Below are positions 13,301 through 26,704 of a stretch of DNA of 64,000 nucleotides, in pieces (position 1 is the first letter of the stretch; every line of letters starts with the position of its first letter). The translations under genes and the position numbers were made by a program. The notes under the pieces are model-generated. The model saw only the letters and a list, made by a program, of their open reading frames with translations. It was not told where the DNA came from and did not search any database. The stretch is from Bryopsis sp. KO-2023. Taxonomy: Eukaryota; Chlorophyta; Ulvophyceae; Bryopsidales; Bryopsidaceae. The stretch lies in contig BSYQ01000007.1 in assembly GCA_030272585.1 (NCBI GenBank), positions 2,980,001 through 3,044,000 on the forward strand. The letters are read 5' to 3'.

Positions 13301-14515
13301 GATTGGGCAAGCCTTGAACGGAAATCGATCGCTGGTCACATTGGATTTGGGCGGAAACAATGTTGGGCCGGAGGGGATCAAAATCTTGTCGGCCGCAATT
13401 CGAGATAACGATAATCTGAAGTCCTTGGAGTTGAGCTACAATCCAATCGGTCCTGAAGGGGCGAAAGCCATCGCAAATGTTGCAAAGTATCAGCTGAATG
13501 TGCGTCGTTTTTGACATGAACTGACGAAACAATATAATATCCCCTCTTTCATTTGCCAAGCCCCTATAAAACATGATCTAAATGATGCGGAACAAAACAT
13601 GATTGAAATGATATGAAGGAGATCTACTCATAGTTTTGATATTCTCTGAATTTCGCATGTTTAGCTCGGTGTGAAAACGCTTCGATACAGAATAGAAACA
13701 ATGTCCTGAGTGTTATTTCTTAAACCACTGGGGTGTGAAGAGTTTTTCCCAAACCTGAGATTGCGTGTTGGTATTGAGCAGCTGGACACGCTGAAGCTGG
13801 GGTGGTGCAAAATCGGCCCCACGGACGGAGCCAGCGCGATTGCTGATTTGATAATGTTCAACACCACCATTTCCAGTTTGGATTTACGGGGCAACAACCT
13901 GGGCGACCACGGAGCCTCTTCCATAGCTCAAAGCATGAAAGGGCATGACAATGAACACTTCACGGAGCTGGACATGGGTTATAATGAGATCAAGGATGAA
14001 GGGGCCTTTGCATTGGCAATGGTGAGTAGTAATGATCGGCTCTGCCATCATTGCTGGTCCCATTAATCCAGGAAACATATCAGGAATAAATTCCAAATAG
14101 ATTCCATATTTATGCCAATTTTTCGGGAAATAAGGAAAAAATAGTCCCTTGAAAAACGCAAGAAGGAACATGCTTATCTTAGGAGGGACAATTTATATTT
14201 TCGGCACGTGCCCCTCACGAAAGAGGTGAAAAAAAGGGTGGAAATTCAAAGGATTGGAGGTACTTTCGCATCCTGGTATTAGAAAATAGGAGTGGTGGTC
14301 TTTAGACAGACATTTTTTCGTTTTTTTGTGAAAGATTGTGTGTATGTGTGTGATTGTCCAATACATAGAGTTTGAGGGCAAACGCATCGGGTGCAGTGAA
14401 GGAGCTGAAGCTCAACTCAAACTACATCACCGAGCGAGGCCAGTTCGTCTTGACGGAGGCATTAGACACGGTGTATGAGCTGGGGGGAGGCAGAGAAACG
14501 ACCATCACTTTTTAA
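10395..14515 (+). CDS. plastid-type leucine-rich-repeat (RNI-like) protein, 9 exons
   Basis: Exons 10395-10913, 11031-11129, 11329-11542, 11896-12094, 12323-12458, 12823-12972, 13302-13499, 13782-14021 and 14369-14515 join in phase (1902 nt, 633 aa). The N-terminus is basic and Ser/Arg-rich (KRRCSRRYARRRGKK), like a transit peptide. An acidic Pro/Glu/Ser region and one hydrophobic span (VSTLAMGAGFVAVVAGAVFV, about residues 135-155) come next. The second half is a run of about 28-residue ribonuclease-inhibitor-type repeats (for example LNLSGNNINDSGAKALAEML and LDLGGNNVGPEGIKILSAAI). The order transit peptide, membrane span, RNI repeats resembles the plant chloroplast protein EMB2004 (inference). 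The third intron, 11543-11895, starts with GC: donor GGAG|GCGAGT. It is needed to keep both phase and the repeat period. Confidence 0.75.
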
Positions 14516-15605
14516 TGCCTGCTGCCGCATCGGTCTTTTTTCCCCACGCTCCAATTAGTGGAAGGATGATGATGCGATAGATTGATATCTATATATTTAT
14601 ATATATATATATACGTATGCATAATGGTATTGGAGGCAGCGAGCTTCGTTGATGCAGGAAATGCATGGCGGTGCGGTGCATTGTTGGGAGGGCAATTATT
14701 CAAAATGGAGTTGCTGTTATCCTTGTTTTACAATGAATGAGTAGAGAGAGAGAGAAGAACATTTGGGGGAGGGGGAGTGGGAACCCGGTGTTTTCGGCAG
14801 GGGTGTCAGGTTTAGTGATTGTCTACCTGGGAGGTGTGGTGAGATCAGATTATTATTAGTGCAGGGATGATAATTTTGGCATTTTTCTCTTTGTATTCCT
14901 TCTTTTTAAAAATGGGAAAAAAAAAGTGAGGGGTATTTGTGGAGATGAGAAGGACTTTGAATCCTGGGAGATCTTTTGTTTTTTTTTGTTCAAGGTAGGA
15001 TAATTGGGTTGAAAACAAAAAGGATGGCAGATGATGATATTTGACGCCTGGCCCTGGCCGCAGGAGGTGTGGCCGAAACGCCGAACCGGAGGCAGGGTTG
15101 ATTCCTCCCAAATGATAGTTTGGTGGTGACCTCTGTGAGGTTTAAATCTATAGGGGTCCCACAGCAGGAGAGAAAAGGGGTGGGGAGGAGGCCTGAATTC
15201 TGCGTGATATGAGAACATTCCATGCGTCTTTGTTTTTAAAATCAATGAACATTTTGCCCACCTTCATTGCAAGTTTTGAAACAGCTGTGTGACTTCAGAA
15301 CATTAAGCTTTTTACAGTCAGACAGATACGACCTCAGGTATTTTTCTACATATTTTTGAGGATGCAAGTAGTAGGGGAGTTTACTATGCTTTGTGTGGAA
15401 TGCTTTTATTGTTGCTGTTGCTAGTGTGGCTCCGTCTGGCCACATCAGATCAGCAAAATTGTGAAAATTATTGCTGCTTTTTTTCCACCCAAATAAACCT
15501 CAGATTCAATACATACACATGGAACTACCACATCAATCACACAAAACCATTCTATAGAAATCCCATTCCATACACCCCCTGAAAACGGATGTCAAAGGTT
15601 GAGTG
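14516..15605. other. intergenic, convergent 3' flanks of LRR and Ku70 genes
   Basis: AT-rich, with a short TA run near 14595-14612. No supported gene. Both neighbouring genes end into this stretch, so it should contain two polyadenylation regions. Confidence 0.6.
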
Positions 15606-16419
15606 TCAAGTCTTGCTCAGATGATCTTCTATCCTTGCCACCAAATCTGCCTTTTTCCCAGAGAGCCGCAGCTTGTGAAACTCCAGGTACTTTTTTAATT
15701 CTGCGACTGTCAGCTTTGCCAGCTTCCCTTTGTCTGCTAGATCTTTCCAATCCACAGACTCGACGGCAGTCGCAACACCATCTCCGGTGGCTTTCCTTTT
15801 GGAGCTGCCTGATGCCTTTTTGGCTGTGCTGTGTATGAACACAGCATCCTTGAACTCTTGGACCAACGGTTGGTGCTGCTTCATTCCGTCGATGTCTGGC
15901 TTTGTTTCATCAACAAATTCAGAGAGACTCGGAATGGGCTCTTGGAGTGCCACAGCCTTAAACACAGAAAATCCACTTTATTACGCACTAACACGGTCTT
16001 CGAAAACCCTGATGAAGGATGGATGTATATGTGTTCATCCAGAAAAACTCTACTAAGTACAGAAAACCCAGGTTGACCCATGACAGAATGGAGGACTCAA
16101 TATTAACGACTGGAAAATGCAACTCTAGCAACGTGTGCATGTATACATACCTCCATGACTTGGTAGTGTCTTTGCATTTGGGGATTTGGCACATCCACGG
16201 TGGAGAACTCAGAAGAGAGAGTCAGGTGCGATGTGATGCGTTCTGCCAGCTGGATTTGTTCAGCGTTTGCTTTCGGGATATCGGTCCCAACGATGGAAGG
16301 ATCTGAGTCTGGATGTCGCAAGTCGTCAGAATATGGGAGCACGATCAGGTAAAATCCTGGGGGTTCCACCTGGCATCGACTGATAACACCAATTGACACA
16401 TCTCCAAACCACCTTCCTC

Positions 16420-16452
<33 letters not shown>

Positions 16453-19233
16453 CAAAAAAAAAAAGGAGAAGGAATAGTACCTGGGGAAAAAACTGAATCT
16501 GTGGCACTGTCTTCCCCCCCCCCAACCTCACCTGCACTCCAAATGAATCCACAGTTTCTTGCTGAGGGACCAGTGCAGCCAGCCTGGGTTCAGATATTCT
16601 ACTCCTCACAAAACGACACAGGGCAAACTTTCCAGTTGCTTGCATTCGATCGTGGAAGGCAATGAAAGCTGTCGTGCTTCCCTTCAGCTTCTTCTCGTCA
16701 GGGGAAATGAAGTAAGAGTGTGCCATCTGATGGTAGTCTTTCAGACAGGTCAGGGGCTTGAATCCTAGCAGACACAATCCTGGATCCCTCACCGCACGAA
16801 TTTTATTCTTCTCATCCTGGTTGAATATCACCTAGCATCCACGCAAAAAACAAACAAACAATGTTACTGCTGTGCTCCAACCCAGTCTTACCCTGAGGTA
16901 ATTTGAATGAACAGCAGCCTATTATCCCACAATAACTTTCGATCTTTCCTTTTATTGACCCCCTCCCACACCCAGAAAAGAACAGGCAGTAAACAAAGGG
17001 CAAAAACAGCTGTGCATGGATGTTTAGCAAGCAGTACCTTTGGGTATCTTTCCTTTGGTCCTGAAGTGGGCTCAAAGTAGGATAATGGAATATCTGTCAG
17101 AATGGCTCCAGTGTCTTCACACACGTATCCTGTGTTTGATATCAATTTTTCATTCGACTTTGGATCCAAGTACACCGGAAGAGGTTTCTTTGCAGCGTTG
17201 TACAGGGCAAAGACCTGGAAAGACAGCAAGGAGATTCACCCAGAAATCAATCAACCACCTCAAATGCCAGGTTTTGAGTGGTCACATCTCCAAAAACCCT
17301 GGCTGGAACGTGGTTTAAAAAAAATTACATCGTTTTGACAGAACCAAAAATCAAAAGTCGAAAACACACTTGATCCAAACCTTGCAGTATTTATCACCTG
17401 AACACCTATGCCGAAATCCGGTCCAAGAGACCACACCAAAGATGAAAGCGCCCTCTTCTTGTAAGCCCTCCTTCGAACGCTGTCAAAGAGAGCATCCAGT
17501 CTTACTAGGGTGTCCTCGTTTTCATCCAGATCTTCCTCCTCATCTTTCAACATGTGGACGACGGGTTTCCAAAACGCATCCAGCTGGAAACTCATTCCAT
17601 CCGGCACGAGAGGGAAAAATGCCAGGTGGACTTTTGCATCCCGTAGCTGCTCCACTCGCGACATTACCTGGAGCCTTTCAAACAAAAAACACAACTCCAT
17701 TCTTGAGTTCGGAATCGGTCAGAATTAGGCTGAGAAGCTTCTCATGGAATTCGTGTGTGTGTGTGTTTCATTTCGAGGCCTCAGCAGAGAGGTATCCGAT
17801 TGTCAGTCAATACAGGCAATCCTCCAGATGCAGAAAAAATACCACCAACCAACCTCACAGCTTCCAAACCCTCGCATGGGTCTTCCTTGCTTGTCAGCAG
17901 CAGAATTTTCTTTGAAGCTCTCTGGGCGCTGATCGAAACATCGCCAATGAAATGGGTTCTCAAATTAGGCAATGGAGATTGTTTGCCGTCCACACAAAAA
18001 ATGCCCAGAGAGTTGATCCAGGTTACCTCCCCTCGAACATCTGGCTGGCTGCCCACAGTGCGTACTTGAGGGATTCCCCATGGGAGGATGCACCATCCCC
18101 ACTTCCAATGTCCCTCTTGAATGTATCAGCTGACAAAACAAAATACAAATATCTAGCATATACATATGATATTCAAGTAAATTGGCCTATCCATTCATGG
18201 ATGGCATTCAATTTTATGTGTTGGCGGGAATACCTGTCATTTCTTCCATTTGTCGAATCCTCATCGCATCTGGGATGTCCAAATCGAGGTATGTGAAAAC
18301 GTGGTCAAAACTGCTGGCGCTTTTTGACAGTTTCTACGCAAACCATTACGATGCATCAGAACCTCTTTTTTTTTTCCAGCACTCGCATGTTCTAAAAGCT
18401 ATCGAAGCCACCGACGCTGAACCCAGTGCAAAAAATTGAAGCAACTCTTTGATTCAACCGAGATTTGCGTCTTTTGAATGCATACCGTGCCATAAAAGAT
18501 GACACCAATTTCATCGTTATCCGAAGCGATGATTCTTGCTTTCAGCATGTCTGTCGCCACCCTCACAGCCAATTGAAAGGAGCATTGGTGCTCTGTTTCC
18601 TGTCAATTAAAAACACACACACACACACATCGAATTTAGCTGTGCTTCTTTCTTCAACAAAACTATGCTGTGCTTCATTCTTCAACAAAATTATGCCATG
18701 TTTTTTTTTTAATGAATTGCGACACCCCCCCCCCCCCATCCCTTGTCAATGGACAAATTGAACGAACTGGAAAAAGACAGCTGAATTCGTGAGATCGAAT
18801 CAAGATGCTTACCCCTTCTTTCTTGATGCCAACGAACATCCCATCATGGGCATCGATCAAAAACACTATTTGCTCCTTCGACGCGCCAAACCCCTGCACA
18901 TATCAACAAAATAGTGGGTATTTTTTTTCAGACTGGAAAAAAGAAATAACAGTGAAAAAACAGTGAATAAATAATAACAGAGAAAAAACAGTGAATAAAT
19001 AATAACAGTAATGTAAGCGTCTCCGAATTTTCCACAGTAATTAGGTAAGAACGAATATATTTTTTCGATCGGGTGCTGAGGAACAAGTATCCCCACCACC
19101 TCAGCACCTCAACGATTTCGTTGATCGGTACCAACGAAATCACTTCGATCCGGCATGGCGCCGCCATGTCTCCTACCTTTACATCGAAGTCACCCTCCCC
19201 ATCCTCATTGAAATCTGTGCTATAGTAGTCCAT
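15606..19233 (-). CDS. KU70: Ku70 DNA-end-binding subunit, 11 exons
   Basis: Exons 19177-19233, 18813-18893, 18486-18599, 18234-18333, 18027-18129, 17854-17928, 17398-17674, 17038-17214, 16532-16831, 16151-16369 and 15606-15956 join in phase (1854 nt, 617 aa), the usual Ku70 length. Ku70 pairs with Ku80 to hold broken DNA ends for non-homologous end joining and acts at telomeres. Seen: acidic N-terminus; vWA-like core (EQIVFLIDAHDGMF, then ASDNDEIGVIFYGT); the beta-barrel segment RDPGLCLLGFKPLTCLKDYH with FALCRFVRSR and AALVPQQE; then PPGFYLIVLPYSDD. The C-terminal SAP domain reads KLAKLTVAELKKYLEFHKL, LSGKKADLVARIEDHL. The start is the ATG at 19233; upstream sequence stays open but offers no in-frame ATG nearby. 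The gene is divergent from RPT6. Confidence 0.92.
16421..16451. repeat. 31-nt poly-C homopolymer inside a Ku70 intron
   Basis: Uninterrupted C run in the intron between Ku70 exons 9 and 10 (poly-G on the coding strand). Several similar G or C runs occur in this window (for example 49506-49528). Confidence 0.95.
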
Positions 19234-19522
19234 TGCCCTGACGCTTTGCTTTGCATATGGTTTGCCCCCTCCTTTGTCTCCTTGAGCGCAGGAGGGAATC
19301 TGCGTCGGTTGATAGCGAAACGATTGCGAAAATGATGACAAATTGAACCCCGTATGTCTGACATTCTTGGTGTCACCACACTGGTAGTCGTGGGCCCAAC
19401 TCCTGTTTTTCTGTCCACTGGTCTGCGTTTTTTTTTCGAATAGTTCACCAAGCGAAGAGGGGTTTCTGAAGTCGAAGGAGCATCTGCTGGGGCGAATCGT
19501 CGATAGAGAGATTTGAAAAGAG
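19234..19522. promoter_or_regulatory. bidirectional upstream region of Ku70 and RPT6
   Basis: The divergent start codons lie 289 bp apart. The 5' ends and promoters of both genes must share this segment. No recognisable core element. Confidence 0.45.
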
Positions 19523-22147
<2,625 letters not shown>

Positions 22148-24136
22148 TTTTCCAGGTCAGCTCATGTAAATGAGAGACAGGGGTTTCCCCATCTTGTATG
22201 TGACAGCCGGATGCCGTCATGGTAGTATTGAATTTCAGAAAATTAAAAAGAAAATTTAAAAAAGGAAAGAAAAAGAAACATGGGTAGCGGAGTCGTGGGT
22301 GTTGCCCCTTGCTTTCTGCAGCGACACTTTTTGAAAGACAACACACCTTGGTTAGATCTATTTAGGGGGCCGGAGAAGGTGAGATTCTGTGTCAAGGGGT
22401 GGCCAGGCTGGAACCACGCATGATCAAATTAATTGTCAAAGAATCTCATTGATACTTGCCAGTTTTCAGTTAGGAGGACTGAACGATGAGGGGGGTCAAT
22501 TTGTCAGAGTAATTCCTTGCCCCCTCGTCAAGGAAAAGTCCCCCAATCATACCCACTGTGTCAGCGCGTACTGTTGAAACGGACTGTATCGAATCAAGGA
22601 TGTGTTGGAAGACATAGGCACAGCCAGGGGGTTCTACCCCCCCCAAAAAAAAAACCTTTCTGGCCTTCAGAGTGCATCATCCTAGCTACTCCTTTTCTGT
22701 CGCCACCATGTTGGGCACGACTTGGTGCTCCCTCATCCAAAGTCAGACACATGATAATCTGTCACTGCACCACATCATTCGACATCAGCCAAACAGTGTC
22801 CTCCACCAACAGTGCGTTCTTATGTATGGAAGACGGACACACACCCCTGCGCGAACGCACCAGTCCTTTTCGCCACCGTCCACCCGTCTGTCGTTTCTCT
22901 TTGTTGGCAGTCGCCGCACGTTCGATTGGGGGGCGCTGCTGTGTACTCCATGAGGATGAGTACTATGCTCCATGTGTGAACTCACAGCGTATTGCAGCGA
23001 CCCCGCCACCCCCACTACACAATTACATACGTGGACGCGAAAAACGCGCGACCCCTCTGCTGCGTTCGAGAACATGCCCTGCTTCGTGTGCGGCTTTTCT
23101 CCTGATTTCGCGCTTCTTTTGTTTGAAACGACCAACTGCTGTCGATCGAAACACAACACCTATCTTCAAGATAGTAGCTGCGACTGATGACGCAAGAATA
23201 TGTTGTTTTGGCCTTGGAGCGAGAGGAGGTGTAAGAATATGGCGTGTTGAGTAATGCACGGACTTCGATCAGGAAAGGTGACTCGAAGCCACCCCAACCG
23301 CAAGTAAGTTGTGGTAAGCACCGATTCGAATTCGAATCGCGATTTATTCCCACTTGTTTTTTTCCGTGAGGCCCGCTTGTCTACAATGTTGGTCATGAAG
23401 CTGTACTCGATTGAATGATGTCATGGTTGCTGGACCATGACTAGATTATTGCCTTCTTTTGTTGTGGGGGTGGCCCTTCCAACACTCGTTTTTTTCTGAT
23501 CGCGTCGACCTGGGATATTTTTTTCCACCACGGCGGGTGGGTGGTGGGTGGTGTTTTCCTTGGAGAGCTATTTAGCCGCGGCCTTGCGAGAAAAGTGAGT
23601 TTCGTTTTGACGTTTTGATATCCATCCCGTTTTTCCGGGTCCCGCTCACCCCTGGTTTTCTGTTCTCGACAATATTGCGCTTTGTTTGGCTGGTCTGTGG
23701 CGTTTTCGTCTGCTTGAGCAATAAGAAGGCGGTTGGGCGTAGGGGGGGGGGCTCGTGTGATTTTCACGTGACGACTGATGGAAAACGTTTGTAGTTCGCG
23801 ATACAATATTAATTTCCGCGTCCGTCGTCGTGCGGTGGCATCCGTTCCTCCTTCCGATAGCCGGCCTTGACAGCGGTCGCCCTTCCAGCGACACGTTCCT
23901 GACGAGGGTGTCGAAACCGAAGTAGTTTTCCACTACGAGACGAATATATAGGAGAAAGGGATGCTATTTAAGGAATCTCTGATAAAACGGGCAAGTCGCT
24001 GTCCAAAGGCCCTCGCCTCGCACTCTTAACCCGTTTTGGGGAGGCTCGTGTTATCGAAGTCTCTGCCTATACGTGGCAAGGGGGTTTCCACGATTCGATT
24101 GTTATCCTCGAGATACAGGTGTCGCTGCGACGTGTG
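22148..24136. other. intergenic region upstream of the MADS-box gene
   Basis: About 2 kb with long but non-homologous open frames (for example around 22520-23254 on the plus strand). I see no domain, transit peptide or consistent splice pattern. It probably holds the RPT6 3' flank and the MADS-box promoter. Confidence 0.5.
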
Positions 24137-26704
24137 ATGGCCGGTCGAAACATAGGTTTTTAGTGCTGTTTTCCTGTTGCGTTGCAGTGGGGAGGAAGAA
24201 GATCAAAATCGAGTTGATACCTGATGAGCGAAGTCGGCAGGTAGGTGTGGGGATGGTCTCTCCACCCTCTCACAACCCCTCGATGCTTTTTTTTGGTTTT
24301 TTTTCCCTGCCGCGTGACTTGGGTTTTTGTTTTGCCGAACGGAAAGGTGACATTCACCAAGCGAAAAACCGGGCTCATGAAGAAGGCGATGGAGCTGTCG
24401 ATCCTCTGCGACTGCGAGATAGGCCTTGTGATTTTCAACTCATCGAACAAGTTGTTCGAATACTGCAGCTCGAATATGGATGCGCTGGTCAGGCGATATC
24501 TGGCCAGTCGCAACGAAGCTCACGAGTCCCACAACAACAACGACGTGAGTTTTGTCGCGTCTTGTTTTGTTTTTTTCGACCAAACCGTTCACTTCCTCAT
24601 GCTGGATTTTGATGCTTCGCTGGACATTTTTCCCCTTCCTTGACAAAAAGTCGTTGATGTCTTTCTAACAAACACAGACAGGTGGCATTTTCTCTTTTAG
24701 TAAAAGCTTCATGACATAATTAGGGCAATCCAAGAACTGCAAATATTGAAAAATGACATTTCTTCTCAAGAGAAACACCGTTGTCGTTGTGTTCTGTTTT
24801 CGACAGCTCTACCGGCAGCACTTTTCCGAGGTGATGCAGGTCAGTCATGCATTGGTCGTGTGTGTGTGTGTGCACCTTCCTGATTAGGTTGGATTTTGAT
24901 GATGTCGTTCTTTCTGATTTGAGTTGGAAGGTTGACCATTAATAGATGCACATTCAAAATCAATCGATTGGATTTTTTTTTCTTCCACCAGGAGTTGAAG
25001 GAAGGCGCAGCAGAAGGACCAAGGTGAAACACAAAATCCATACAACATCCCCAAGGGACATCTGTCCATAACATATCGCTCGTGAAATTGAAATTACGAT
25101 AAGAGGCAGAATAAAGAGCTGGTCGACAATCCATTTTGAAATCTTCCCTAGTCAAGACCGATTTTATGCGCCTGCAGTGAGGAGCAAAGCACCATGAATT
25201 CGTTCGGTCTCTGCAAAGTGCAAGACTTCCCCTTATCACCACGTAGTGAAGCAGCTCAGAGTGCAATCCAAGCGGCATTCAACCAAGCTGTTTTGGAGCA
25301 GGTGTGTGTGTGTGTGAATATGCCTCCACCATGGATGCCTCCAATATGGTTCCAACAGATGTCAGTTCGTAGAGAGGGGCAATATGCCACCGATTGGCCA
25401 TGTCAGCGATTAGTCGTATCAGGACTGAGAATTCCTTGTTGCAGGGAAAGATGCATCAATCAGGCTCTGGTGCTCAGGGGCAAGCTACTTTTGACATGAT
25501 GAAGCCAGGAACACCAGAGGAGCAGGGAGGTATGCAGCATTCCCTGTGTTATTGTTTCCTGAGCAGAGCTCTGATGGATCCCCCAATCAAATTTCCTCGA
25601 AGCAACCTTGGCTGAGATTTCTTTTGCATGGCAGGTTCTAAGCGACGGTTGGATACCGCATCTCAAAGGAATGTCAGGGGAAGAGGTGAGGTGCATCATG
25701 AAACAGATGCTTATTGAAATTGATGCAATTATGATGCTGCATCTGAAATTGCCTGGAAGGAGAGGGGCAATTGATTTGATTTTTTTGAAATTGATTTGAT
25801 TGTTTGCTCCCAATGTTAATGTGCATGCAATGTTCTTGGAAAAGGTGGGGCTACTGCAGAGCTGATGCCAGGTCAACAAAGACCGCCAAGCGGCGGCCTG
25901 GAGGCAACATTATCAGAACAGTTGCAACCAATTTCGACACACGCTCCGTCGTCCCTGGTGATGACACCGCCACCACCTCTGAACATTCAGCAATCGGCTT
26001 CAATCCCCCACTCCATACCCCCAAAACCCATCCCTGCCAGACTGGAGTTTCCTGTGCCCCGGTTGCAGTCAACTCCTATGCCGGCAGTCCCTGTGAGAAG
26101 CAATCAACAGCATCAGATCTTCATGGTTGATGGGGGCCAGGCCGGACCGTGCTTCATTCAGCTTCCAGCAAGCGCCCAGGCTCCTGCAGGGGCTCCTGAG
26201 ATTGAGGGGGGCCTGTTGCACGCTTTCGGGGGCCAGCAGGGCCTGGTGGGGGTGTCAGGCCCGATGCTTGCGGAATCGAAAGCACACGTAGTTGCAGAAA
26301 CGACACCACAGCTTGTACGGCTCCCCAATGGAAAGACGGTCCGCGTTGGCAGTGGTGGTCTGAATTCCAAACCGAGTCCCCCCATTCTGGTGCTGAACAG
26401 CGCAGGCATGAATGTGGTTGGTGAGACTACGACAGCTCTTGAACCAGGACTCATGACGAACATGGCACCAGGGTCTGGGCCCCCGCCACCTCAAGTTTCA
26501 GGACCGGGCCCTGGGCAGCAGGGGGACTTCTTTGAAGTAAAAAATGCTGTGATTCTACCTTCATCGGGACCGGCTGGGCGACCTCAGATTTTGGGTTGGA
26601 TTTCTGGGGAGGGCTCTGAACCTGGAGGCGGTGGTGGTGGTGGTGGCGGCGGCGGCGGCGGAAGTGGAGGCGGCGGATCTGCTGAACCCCGGGAAGGAAT
26701 TTGA
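24137..26704 (+). CDS. type II (MEF2-like) MADS-box transcription factor
   Basis: Exons 24188-24240, 24347-24544, 24807-24839, 24992-25023, 25178-25301, 25445-25529, 25635-25685 and 25845-26704 join in phase. Adding 24137-24155 as the first exon gives 485 codons, but that leaves a 32-nt first intron. The alternative is a start codon split A|TG at the acceptor at 24187. The MADS domain is complete: [55 protein letters not shown]. It continues into a MEF2-type extension ([20 protein letters not shown]). Known: the domain dimerises and binds CArG-box DNA in the nucleus. After residue about 150 the protein is Gln/Pro/Gly-rich, as in activation domains, and ends with a poly-Gly tract just before the stop. 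I do not see a plant-type K domain, so it is not a MIKC protein. Confidence 0.85.
26622..26685 (+). repeat. GGN repeat encoding a poly-Gly tract at the MADS protein C-terminus
   Basis: GGTGGT and GGCGGC triplets in frame code for about 13 consecutive Gly, then GSGGGG. A length-variable region is likely (inference). Confidence 0.9.

Noticed and set aside
18370-18440. Additional Ku70 exon
   Set aside because: Exons 18486-18599 and 18234-18333 join in phase and match Ku70 continuously; the segment is intronic.
22517-23254. Plus-strand open frame of 245 codons
   Set aside because: Composition is Pro/Arg/Cys/Ser mixed without domain or repeat; several overlapping frames are equally open, and there is no splice or start context.
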